Source: Lentinus brumalis
Taxonomy: Eukaryota > Basidiomycota > Agaricomycetes > Polyporales > Polyporaceae
Assembly (NCBI GenBank): GCA_001792895.1
Contig: MARA01000054.1
Location: 1-64,000, forward strand
Length of the DNA: 64,000 nt
Direction: 5' to 3'
A program made the translations under genes and the position numbers. The notes under the pieces were generated by a model. The model saw only the letters and a list, made by a program, of their open reading frames with translations. It was not told where the DNA came from and did not search any database. Positions 23,239 to 33,397 of the stretch are shown piece by piece; positions within the stretch are counted from its first letter, which is position 1, and each line of letters opens with the position of its first letter.

Positions 23239-25045
23239 TCAATCCATCAAGGCTGCCGCAAAGTCAGAGCCGTACCCGGTCTGCACGACGAGCAGAAAAC
23301 TCACCATGAGGTCGGAATCCCGGTGACGCACGAGCCACTCCCAGTCTTCGTGTCCGGCGAAGTCGTCAACCGTGTGGAACCAGAGCTGCATGTCCGACCA
23401 TGCCGACGCGAGCTCGACGCCGTACTCTTGTCCGGCTACATTCGGGACCGTCCAATACATTTGGTTACTATGGCCGTCGCCGTAGCCGATCAGCTCGACG
23501 GTGCGCGGACACATGGTCCTGAGCTCGTCGAGGGACTCGACCAATGTTCGGCCTTCATCGACGATTTGCAGGTACTGGAGGCGCATTCTCTTCGTGAACT
23601 AAGATGTCTGAGTCAGTATTCAACTACGGGAAGGGTCATAATATATGGGACTCACAAAGTCAGCGAACAGTCCAGGACGGACATCATATACTCTTCGAAT
23701 CTTCAGGTTCAGGAAGAGGGCGGTCAGGCCGAGCGGAATGCTCTCGTTGAGCAAGTCGAAATCTGCCGTCGTAAAGAACATGCGCGAAAAGTAGAGACCC
23801 AAGACTTCGAGCTCCGGGAGGGAAGGCAGCAGCTGGAGAACCTCCACCGACGGGCACCCGGCAAGGTCGAGGCCATGAGCCTTCTCGTCAATCCCGGTGA
23901 TATTGACGTCGAGCCATCTCAAGGATGCTTTAGTGGCCAGAAACGCGGTCATAGCACGCACAAGCGCCACAGCGTGCGAACGATTGAAGCTGTCCAACGA
24001 GATCTTGAAGGCCGTAAGTAGCGGCAGAGAGGAGGGTCGGGAGCGGAGGACCGCAGTGATGCCGCCTCGGAGGAGATCCTCTGGCCCTACACCGAGGGTC
24101 AGAGAGCGGAGCTGTGCGCACTGATCGAAGAGCGACGCTAGGAAGCTGAAGTCGCCGTCGAACCATATGCATTCGAATTCGGTGAGATTCACGAGCGACT
24201 CGACTGGGACTTTCCATCGCGAGACTACCCCATGGACAGACAGGACACGGAGCGTCTCCGCGTTCGCCTGGATGATGATCCTTGGATTCTCTTTGGAGGA
24301 TGGTTTTCTGATCCTCTCCTCCGGAAGCTCGATGTTCAGATCGATCGGTATCCAGATAGCCTGCAGGTTTCTCAGGCGCGATAGAGCACTGGCAGCGGGA
24401 TTCCACAGCCTGGCAGCGCGGCCAGAATGTGTCAGTAATCGTACATTGCGCGTAGAGGAGAGGATACTCACGGAATGACCACTTCGGTCAAGGGAGCCCC
24501 GCTTTCGATGATCGCGTGAATCGCCGCTTCCGGGATGTACGGAGAATTGCCACGCCAACCAAACGACTGCAGATTTGTGAGAGTCTTGAGTGCATTGACG
24601 AGATCGGCTTGAAAGTCGTGTCACACGTTCTGCGTTAGCCACCGGTCCCACGAATCAAGACTGGCGCAGACATACCACAGTCTACAGACTCCGGAGACAG
24701 AGAGATCGCCCGCACACTGAGTGTCTTGACCATCCTCGCAAGCTCTGGCGTCGCTGCGACGTACTGCAAGAACTCCGAGGTGGCTTTCGCTGCCCTGGCT
24801 CGTTCCGTGCGAATATTAGCTTGGCCAAGGGAAGTTGACTCGTGTGGATTGACGATCTTGGAGAGGAGTTTGCAATCCGACGGGATGCCATACGTTATGT
24901 GGACGTGGCTGAAGACGAGTGGCATCGAGATGTCGTGGAACATCCGCGATACTGACAAGCACGCCTGGCGCTCTAAAGGAGGAAGTTGCTCGATGATCCG
25001 ACTCCATAGCTCCGGAAGCAAAGTGGTTAGAATTTGTCGCATCAT
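23239..25045 (-). CDS. F-box/leucine-rich-repeat protein (type 2)
   Basis: Starts MMRQILTTLLPELWSRI at 25045; the F-box continues QLPPLERQACLSVSRMFHDI. A second exon near 24600-24475 has LTNLQSFGWRGNSPYIPEAA and GAPLTEVVIP. The long LRR exon has LRVLSVHGVVSRWKVPVESL, LRSLTLGVGPEDL and LPELEVLGLYFSRMF. The last exon starts FTKRMRLQYLQIVDEG, includes VDDFAGHEDWEWLVRHR and ends at 23239. It is the closest paralog of the gene at 11165-12914 with the same exon order, and I saw no frame break. Its C-terminus runs about 30 residues past DWEWL. Likely an SCF substrate adaptor; the target is unknown. Confidence 0.8.
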
Positions 25046-25254
25046 ACTCAGAAGTACTCAACAAGTGGATGAGGGAAGTGACGACTGAGCGAGTTCCACA
25101 AACTTTGGTTCAAGTATGTATAGTCGGACATCTGCCACGTGGTTCGCGGAAAGCGGCCTTTGATGCATTATATCCCTTCGCGGCGATTCAAGAAAAGCCT
25201 TGTACACACATTCAAATAACCTGTCTAACTGGTGCGGAAATAGTCTATAACCTC

Positions 25255-26413
25255 TCAAACAGCCAAAGCACCTTGTGCTCCATGGGCAGCGGACGGTGGA
25301 TAAGTCCCACTCCCAGCGCCCATGACGGGGGAAGTGGTCGCCCCATTCGCGGGCCCGGCGCCAACACCATTGGCAGTGCTCGCAGGGCCAGCACCAGCGC
25401 GCTGAGCGGTGGTCGTCGCACCGGGAGCCATGTTACTATCGGTGTACTTGCCGGACTGGGAGCCGAACGTGCTGTGATCGACGCCGCGCAGCTTGAAGAG
25501 GAACCAGAAGAGGAAGACGGGTCCCGCGAGGAGGTCGAGGATGCCGTACCAAATCATCTCGGAAGTGACCGAGATGACGTTGCCGCCCTCTGAGCATGCC
25601 CACGCGATCGGGTAGAGCATGAGGAGGAAAGAGAGGTAGTAGGCGGAGAGGCGATGGCCGGAGCGAGCGCGGTCACCGGGAGCGAAGGTCGTACGATCAC
25701 CGGCGGCGAAGGTCGTACGATCACCGGCGGCGAAGGTCGTGCGGTGTCCGTGCCAGAGAAGGACGTACCTGAAGATGGATGTATGAGAGGACGCCACTGG
25801 GGAGATATGTGATCGACGTACCAAATGTAGAACAGAGCTACAAGGCCAAAGACGTAGTAGCCCCACTTGTATGTGCTCGGAACGAGGGCTCCGACGAGGC
25901 CGGTGACGACGAGCACGATCGCCATGAACAGCGTCGTGAGGATGTCAGAGAGCGGCAGTCCGATGGCAAGGAGAAGTCCAAGGAGTAGCAGTGGCAGTGT
26001 GATGAACCACTGGATGTACCGAACGAACTGCACGCTACGTGTCAGCCACATCGACAAACAAAGAACCAACGAGACGTACCCAGATCTGGCGAGTACCATT
26101 GCCACGGAACTCAACGGGGACGGGGGTCGCTCCAAGGTCGGACGCCATGGAGAAGTACGAGATTGCGCCGGTCAAGAGCACGACGATGGCGATCTGATGG
26201 AAGAGGCGTGTGCCACGACGAGTCTAGACAGAGGACTGAGCACATGAGGCGGGCCAAAAGGGCCAGAGACGGACTCACCGCGAACGTCCAGCCGATGACG
26301 GCGAGCAGCGACAAACCGAACAGTGCGAACACCGCCCACAACCAGTCGGAACCATGATTGGAGAGGTGGTAGTCTGCGTTCGGCGGGTTGCTGTCGAGCG
26401 CGTCGTTGGACAT
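25255..26413 (-). CDS. HSP30-type opsin-related seven-helix membrane protein
   Basis: Starts MSNDALDSNPPNADYHLSNH at 26413. Four exons join in phase: helix 1 (WLWAVFALFGLSLLAVIGW), then LFHQIAIVVLLTGAISYFSM with SDLGATPVP, then VRYIQWFITLPLLLLGLLLA with LPLSDILTTLF and GWGYYVFG-like helices, then YYLSFLLMLYPIAWACSEGG and WYGILDLLAGPVFLFWFLF. The RYIQWFITLPLLL and SEGGNVIS motifs are hallmarks of the fungal YRO2/MRH1/HSP30 branch of microbial rhodopsins. In light-driven rhodopsins helix 7 has a retinal-binding lysine after DLL; here the position reads DLLAG, so it is an opsin-related protein without chromophore lysine. A repeat inserts three copies of TTFA(A/P)GDR in the loop before helix 6. 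The tail is Ala/Gly/Pro-rich. These proteins are membrane and stress-linked in yeast; the role here is inferred. Confidence 0.88.
25667..25738 (-). repeat. Three tandem 24-base coding repeats
   Basis: Three adjacent 24-base units (25667-25690, 25691-25714, 25715-25738) inside the last exon of the opsin-related gene. The second and third are identical and the first differs at four positions. Each keeps the frame and adds eight residues of the form TTFAxGDR to a loop between helices. Confidence 0.9.
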
Positions 26414-27337
26414 GATGCGAATATGCGGAGGATGTGGGATAGGTTGTGGGAGTAGAGTGCGAAGGGTCGATAGCAAAACGAACATGTCGCCGACGACTTA
26501 TATACCCTGCCTGCTGTGCGGCGGGCAGCAATCGATCGGGCAGCCTCCGCGTCCCTTCACGCGTCACGTCTCATCCGCGGACGAAACAGGACGACGTCAT
26601 CCCCAGCGATCGGAAACAAATAGTGCTGCATTATCCGACCCTTGCGCGTGTATAATCGCGGGACAAGCTTCATGGCGCGGCAACTAATGGATGACTGCAC
26701 TGGCTGTGGCCCGTACTTGTCTATCCAGCTACTTGAAGCATGTCTAGGGGCTGCGACAGCAGTCCTGTTGGCACCCCTGGAACATGCAGCCTGGCACATC
26801 TGCCTGAATAACAACGCAACGTAAGCACTGACTCCGAACCAGAAGGAGGACTTGAAGGCCATACCGACATCACTGTCTCGCAAGAGCGGAGTCACAACTC
26901 TTACTCAACATGAGAAGTTGCACCATCACTCGGAATTTGTCGGCGACCTTTGGTGTCTGGTCTTGCCCTTTGAACGCGAATTAGCCTCTGAACCTCGGAA
27001 GCAAATTATCGTCATGGCGGTGGTGGGGAAAAGCGGGAGCAAAACAACACATCGACAGACGCGCGGCAAGAGCACACAAGCGCTGTAAAAGCCGGACCGG
27101 TGCGACCCGAGCGCTCCCAGGAGCTGTTCCTCCTCCTCTTCAGTCTTCCGAATACAAGTTCCTCTCATCGACTCTCGAGTTCACTCTGCCTAGACCGTGG
27201 ACTACCCGGAATACTCTTGAACGACGAGTCAAACACTCAGTGTGTGGTGGTACAATCACGGCCGACGGGCAGCGTCGATTGTGACTCTGAGAATCAACTT
27301 GCAGCCACCATCACGACGAAAATTGACAAAACTCGCC
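26414..27337. other. Divergent promoter region
   Basis: Lies between the opsin-related gene (minus) and a BTB gene (plus), which are transcribed away from each other. No gene recognised; it should carry both promoters. Confidence 0.5.
26498..26504 (-). promoter_or_regulatory. TATA box of the opsin-related gene
   Basis: TATATAA on the minus strand, about 85 bases upstream of the start codon at 26413. Position and match fit a core promoter of a strongly expressed fungal gene. I saw no convincing heat-shock element. Confidence 0.5.
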
Positions 27338-28411
27338 ATGTCGTCTGGACCACCCCTCGCAGCAGACCCTCTCGCAGACGAGCCAAACGAAGACGACTTG
27401 ATCAGAGATACGGAGTTTTGGTTTGACGCCGGGTCTGTCGTTCTGGTCGCGGGGAAAGTCGCGTTCAAGGTCTATCGCGAGACACTTGCGGTCCCTTCGG
27501 TGGTCTTCCAGGGCTTGTTCCAGTTCCCTCGAAACGCCGCGATTCTCACCCTGGACGGCTGCCCGCTGGTCCAAGTCTCAGACTCGCCTGAGGACTTCCG
27601 ACATCTGCTGCGTGTGCTCTTTCCACGGCCTACGGTGTGAGTCAATTCAGTCTGTCTCATGAGCATACTGACTGACACGTATCGGCATTGGTGTAGGGGA
27701 GAGAATGACATACCGTTCCCACATGTCTCAGCGTACATCAGACTGGCGCATAAGTACAAGATGACTTCCATCTGGGACGATGGGGTGAAGCTCCTTATGA
27801 AGTACTACGACCCGCGACATGACTTCTGGGCCTGCCGTGACGGGCTCGGCCTCCTCCTGATCGACCCTATCCACGCTATTGACGCCATCCATATTGCACG
27901 TCTCACCGGGGCCGAAATCATACTCCCGCTCGCATTCCTCCAGTGTGCCGATGTCGGCCCTGACCTAGCCTTCGGCTACGGTCGGGAAGATGGCACTCGC
28001 ATCTTCTTGACTCCGGAGGATCTCGCACGCGTCCTCCGTCTTCGCGACAAGCTTCGGCGCGAAGCAGACCTCCATGTTTTGGCTCATGAGAGGTGTCGGT
28101 TCGGTCCGCTTCTGGCAACGTGCGGTGCTACCGACGCATGCACGAGTCCCAATAGGTGTCGTGAAGCTGCGTGCACCGCCTGGACCAACGCGGTCGCCGA
28201 CAGAAATGGCGGAGATCCTCTCATCCTTCGGCCGTGGCGGGAAATTGTAGAAGAAGTATACGGATCGATGCGTCCTGCATGTCGCGAGTGTTTGCTTCGC
28301 CGCGATCCCCTCCAAGATGCGCGTCGCACATTATGGACCAACCTCCCGAGGACTATCGGTATACACGTCCGGATGTGGTCGTTGATGATGAAACCCCCAG
28401 GAGAAATATGA
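27338..28411 (+). CDS. BTB/POZ domain protein
   Basis: Two exons. Exon 1 (Met 27338 to about 27638) holds the start of a BTB fold: DTEFWFDAGSVVLVAGKVAF, KVYRETLAVPSVVFQGLFQF and VQVSDSPEDFRHLLRVLF. A 60-base intron (GTGAGT ... GGTGTAG) restores frame into FPHVSAYIRLAHKYKMTSIW, the helical end of the BTB region. The rest of about 220 residues is a family-specific C-terminal region with paired cysteines (CGATDACTSPNRC, and MRPACRECLLRRDP). BTB proteins of this length are very numerous in agaricomycetes; some act as CUL3 adaptors, but that is not shown here. The paralog at 31827-32902 lies in the opposite orientation. Confidence 0.85.
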
Positions 28412-28995
28412 TACTCGACTGGTAAGTGTCGAAATTCTATAGCGTGGCTTATAACTGAATCCTACGGTATAGGCATGAGGTGAATAAGTAGAAGGTCACT
28501 CGCGTCGCTCCTCGAGATCGCATCGTGCCCTATCTGACCATCTGTTTCAAGTGACGCTGGTTGTCTTTCCAGTACGTTGCAGGCAACAATCGCGGCGCGC
28601 CGGCCAAACATCTGTCCGGTACTTGTTATGCAGTACTGAGCGTGACGATCATCTCAAACGGTCGGACGTACTTTACAAGGCATCATAGACGGTCAAAATG
28701 CTAGAAGGATTCATGGCTGAAACAGGTGGGGCAGACGTCGGAAGATGATGAGCACCCAATGAGCGCCGGTCAGACGTCCGATCGGTCATCCGCCTGTGCT
28801 TTTATCATGGTTATGCCTTCAATCCGCAGTGAGCAACTGAGATCCATGACCGCACTAGAGGCTTCTTCGCCTGCGACTGAGGTCAGTAAATCAGGCTGAA
28901 GAAGTATAGAGTCTATGCGAATGATCTTCGACTTTGAGATCGCAGCTCGACAACTGTGTATGAGGATACGAGGAAGAAGAAGATTCAAGCCACCA
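28412..28995. other. Convergent intergenic region
   Basis: Between the 3' ends of the BTB gene and the minus-strand F-box gene. No gene recognised. Confidence 0.4.
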
Positions 28996-31305
28996 TCACT
29001 GACGGCCCGGAGACAATGCCCAGAGAACAACATCTTCCAGCGCAATCGCATGATCGATCGTCCACCCGTCCACCGTCGTCAGCTTGGTTATGTCCATGAG
29101 AGGCCAGCGCGACAGACACAGCTCGACTATTCCATTTTTCCGCATGTCCAGACCAGCGGGGCCTGTACTATGAGCTAACCATGCGTCTGAACTCGCGTCA
29201 TGCCAACTGCACGGCGGCCCGTCGCCAACTCACATCGGACGTATTGAGTCCGATATGCATCAATTCACTCTCCGGCGAGTGTCTCTCCGATCGCTTATTA
29301 TAACGGTCTGTACTAAAGGAAGGTTCCTTGTCAGCCTCTGACCACTGCAAACTCCTCCAGACTTACCGCAATAACCATCCCATCATGAGCCAAGCCCTGT
29401 GTCTCAGCGACCTTAGAGTCGTCATGCAACCAGGCTTTGAGATACGTCATGCGATACGGCAGCGTGGTAGTCACCGGTTCAGCGAAGCTCTGCAACTCCT
29501 GAATCGTGTCCGAGGCATCGATTCCCCCGAGGGGAGCCCCCAGTGCGGAAGATACGTCTCGCTCGCACCCGATGAAACTCTCCTGCTCGCTCTTCGGACG
29601 AACGTCGACGATATAGATGTCCAGGTTGTTCGGGGAAGAATAGTTGCGGAACGGTATGGCCACGCGCGAGCCCATGACGCTGATGGCATGCGGGCTGGCA
29701 CCGAGTTTGAGCAGACGAGCCCCATCGGGGCCCCACTGGTCCCATGGTACAGACTGCGAGAATTGTCGCTCCTCCGGCTGCACCTGCGCGAGGGCCTCCA
29801 GTCGCTTGCGGATGGTCGTGAACGGAACCACGAGGAGAAGGCGATCCCGCACATAGGACCACCGTGCCTCCGCGTATGTTTGAATGTAGAGCGCGAGGAC
29901 GTCAAGGTCAGGATCTTCCCGGAAGAGGGGGCGGTCGCTTCTGAAATATCGAGGCCCGTGTTCATGAACTCGTGTGGCGACGACTCCAGTGTCATCCTTG
30001 AGCTTGGGGAGTGCGAGGTGGAGCAAATAATCCTCTTCCGAGGCAGGACGCGCAGGCATTGCGGGAGATGCGTTCGGATCGAACTTGTAGACGAAGAGAC
30101 CCCGGATGTTGAATACCAGAACATGGGACGGATCGAGTATCAGGAATCTCCCCTCAATTCTCGGTCCGTATTGCTACCATTGCGATGAGCCGTATTAAGT
30201 AGCAGGGCTAGAAAGGTCGGCGAGGCATAAGACTTACCCAAACGACGGCCCAAGTTTTCCAATTGATCACGCCTGCCATGACGTCCGCGTCCTCCATTCC
30301 CGTTTGTTCCCACGAGATCAGGTCACCCACGGACCCGAGCTCAGGGTATATTGGTGCAGATAATAAGGGCAGTGCGGTGAGGAGATGTGGAGTCCGGTCC
30401 TGCGAGAGAGTGAGGACAATGCAATGAGGTATCCTAGGACAAATCGGGTGAGCTTACGTCTCATCGTGCTACACACTCAGACGGTTCCGGGTCGAGCTGC
30501 ACTCACTCATCGCCTGGTAAGGTCTTTGTGAACACGAACATACCCTCCTCAGGATTGACTGCCCATGCGTCTATATTGGGCCTCGTAAGTTGCGGCAGAT
30601 ACTGCTTCAGATCTAGCAGCCATTACATCTCGTCCAACCCTCCTGAGGTCTCCAGCCCGGGCCATGCCGGTCGATGCAGCCTCCAGGCGAGATGGCTTCC
30701 GGAATTGTCCTCGGACATAAAGAACCCTCCGGCACGAGCCTTGACGTCCGGGTGTACCATGACAGTGTGCAAGGGGAAGCCGGTGTCCCACGCGGTGTTG
30801 CGCGCTTGGAGCTTCTCTAGCTTCGCCGCCAGCGGGACGTCAGAAGGACCGTCGACCATGCCCGCGCGGACCAGCTCCATCTTGTACTGAATCGCAGCCT
30901 CGGATACAATGAGGCTTCTCAATGCAGTGCAGACCTGGGGTATGATAAGCCTGGCACGACATGACAGCCGTTTGCATAACGATAGGCCCCTCCGCACTGT
31001 TTACACACACTGCCGCTTAAGCGGACTTGGAAAAAGGATAAGTGATGAGTAAGTGAGTAGGGATGAGATGAAACGAGAAGCGTCAAAAGTACGAACCCCG
31101 CCACTAACCGACTGTATGTACACAGTTCGCGAGGGGCCTATCGTTATGCAAACAGCTGGAAACGAGAGATATTTACCCTCGTGCATTTGGTCAGGTCGCC
31201 TAGGTTTAGTTCAAGAAGAATCTTCACCTGCAGCTCTATCGCAAGCTCGAGAAACGGGGATGACCCCGGAGTTGCCATGTCAGTGAACGTAGTCGAATCC
31301 ATCAT
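28996..31305 (-). CDS. F-box protein, propeller-like agaricomycete family
   Basis: Starts at Met 31305 or 31302 with an F-box: LELAIELQVKILLELNLGDL then TKC. The first exon ends at a GTAAAT donor at 31178. Exon 2 (from 30934) reads ALRSLIVSEAAIQYKMELVR, AGMVDGPSDVP and LEKLQARNTAWDTG, the classic continuation in agaricomycete F-box proteins that recruit substrates to SCF ligases. Later exons include YLPQLTRPNIDAWAVNPEEG, LGSVGDLISWEQTGMEDADV and INWKTWAVVW. A long exon (about 30160-29395) has VLVFNIRGLFVYKFDP and IPFRNYSSPNNLDIYIVDVR. The proposed last exon ends DGWTIDHAIALEDVVLWAL at a TGA at 28996; its joining to the rest is tentative. The intron 31178-30935 is long for this genome and may hide a small exon. 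Confidence 0.75.
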
Positions 31306-31826
31306 CGCGGGGGCGACTTATGAGAGTTTACGAGTACTGCGGCGCTACGGTGTCACCGCCTTGACGTGCGAATGACTCATGAGAGCGTCTGGCTCACATT
31401 TGTGTGCCTCCCGCGGCATGGTGCCCTCCGTAATTGAACAATAGTTGAGTTTCTGCGTTCGCAAACATCGTGATACGCGCCGAGATGAAGGTCTTGCAGG
31501 AAGTCAGGCAAATCAGAGTATACTTACTGTATACATCGCTAGTTTCGGATGAGATTTCATCTAATCGCCCTCTACGAAATTGCTCTTGCCGTATGTGATC
31601 TTTCTGAGATGCAGCAGTCATGGATACTGACCTTCTCGTTTCGATCATACGTTCCCAGCAAAGCGCTGAGGATAACACTTCAAGTTTCGGATGCAGATTG
31701 ACGGCCCGCAAGACCTAGCGTAATACGGCGGTTCGAATTCCTGCTTTAGTGTCAATGCCTGCGCAAGTTCGATTAAGCAAGGAGATCGCTCGTCAGACAT
31801 ACTGCATCTCACCTCTCCTCGGAGTT
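31306..31826. other. Intergenic region between F-box and BTB genes
   Basis: Promoter side of the F-box gene and 3' flank of the minus-strand BTB gene. No gene recognised. Confidence 0.4.
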
Positions 31827-32902
31827 TCAAGGATCTTCAAGATGCCCAGGCGGCACCATCACATACGGCCAGGTCGGCACACTCGATTGCAAGTCGAGGT
31901 GCGACGTGAGGGAATGCCATGTACGGCGACGTCTACGCTGCAAGGGATCCCAACGCAATAACTCTTGACGGCACGCGGAACAAAGCGGCTGGAACCCCTG
32001 CACAATTTCCTCCCATGGACGCAGATGAAGAGGATCGCCCGCCCGCCTGCGAGAGACGTTCATGGGCCACGCGATAGACGCAGTCCGACGGCAGTTGGGG
32101 GGTCGGCGCATCCGTCGACCGCGCCACACTTCGCGAGATACGGACCGAGATCCAAGGCGGCGTCGAGGTCCTGGCCGCAGAGATATTTGGACAACTTCAG
32201 CGTGCGTGCGAGGTCCTCGTTGGACAAATGGATGTGGGTTCCGTCTTCCCGTGTGTATCCCTCGATCAAGTCGGCTCCGAGGCTTGCGCAGTCGAGAAAG
32301 GCGAGCGGGAGTATGACTTCTGTTCCAGTGAGTCGGGCGATCTCGATGGCCTCGATGGCATGCCACGCCCCGCCCTCGAGGGTGCCCATGTCGCGGGATG
32401 CCCAGAAGTCGTACCGAGCGTCATAATACTTGAGCAGGAGCTTCACGCCGTCCTCGCGTATTGCGCTCATCTTGTACTTGTGCGCCAGCCTAACGTACGC
32501 TGAGACGTGAGTGAACGGGATCTTCGCATTGCCTCTGTCGTGCAGCCAGCGCGTGTCGTCAGTGCGTATGCCTGTAGAACAGAAGTAATGCGCTTACGCG
32601 GTAGGCCTGGGGAGAAGTACCCGCAGCAGGTGCCGGAAGTCCTCAGGCGAGTCAGAGACCCTCACGACCGGGCAGCCGTCAAAGGTGAGGACCACGACGT
32701 TCGGAGGAAATTGGAACATGCCCTGGAACACAACTGAAGGGACTGCAAGAGTCTCGCGATATACTTTGGACGCAAGCCTGTCGGCCACGATGACAACGGA
32801 GCCGCCTTCGAAACAGAACTCTGTGTCTCTGACCAAGTCGTCGTCGGTTCGTTGGTCTACGACGGATTCTGCAGGGATGTCGAGGGGTGGACCGGACGAC
32901 AT
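31827..32902 (-). CDS. BTB/POZ domain protein, paralog with one frame break
   Basis: Starts MSSGPPLDIPAESVVDQ at 32902 and runs collinear with the BTB gene at 27338: DTEFCFEGGSVVIVADRLAS, KVYRETLAVPSVVFQGMFQF, VRVSDSPEDFRHLLRVLL, then after one intron FTHVSAYVRLAHKYKMSAIR and GTEVILPLAFLDCASLGADL. Near 32097-32102 the minus strand has a run of six C; seven C would continue VDGCADPPNCRRTASIAW in line with the paralog. The last part then matches again (GDPLHLRPWEEIVQGF, CSACRQELLRWDPLQ), with a stop at 31827. Probably functional if the C run is a consensus error. It sits directly left of the tandem array. Confidence 0.8.
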
Positions 32903-33219
32903 GGTACAGGTTGTGGTGTTCGAAGGGTGGGAGATAGCAGGCGGAAATACTTATATCAACTCTGTGGAGCCATGTCCTCGTCAGCGGCTGGAACGTCGCG
33001 AAGCAGCAAGCCCCGACAAGATCGAGCAGGATCGTACAGCGTGATCAAGTTGTAGCAAGACTAAGGCAAGGACGGTCGACCGGGGGCGCTAAGTGAGAGT
33101 TAACCACCTCTCGGAGGAGGAGGAGGAGGTCGGAAGTCCGTACTATGCTATGAGTGAAACGAACTTACGCTTTCGAGCGGCGCGGCGAGGGTTGGTAGAA
33201 AATTGACCGAAAGCGGCGC
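32903..33219. other. Junction between BTB gene and tandem array
   Basis: Carries the BTB promoter and a (GGA)n run at about 33112-33131. Similarity to the upstream sequence of array units 2-4 begins only near 33220, so the left end of the array lies here. Confidence 0.5.
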
Positions 33220-33397
33220 AGTCGTTGAATATCCACGTGGTGGAGTGTAAGCGCGCAGCGTTCTAGACCGAAAGTGGGCGCGCTTGTCTCCGCTTTTCCC
33301 CACATTTCCCTCCGTCTTGCTCACCGTCTTCCACGACGCCGACGCTGTCGTACACGACGACCGACGCCCACCACACGCCCTCTGCGACTCCGTCAGC

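Noticed and set aside
27100..27180. Heat-shock-like GAA/TTC motifs between the opsin-related and BTB genes
   Set aside because: Spacing and orientation do not make a proper nGAAnnTTCn array, and they lie over 700 bases from the opsin-related start.
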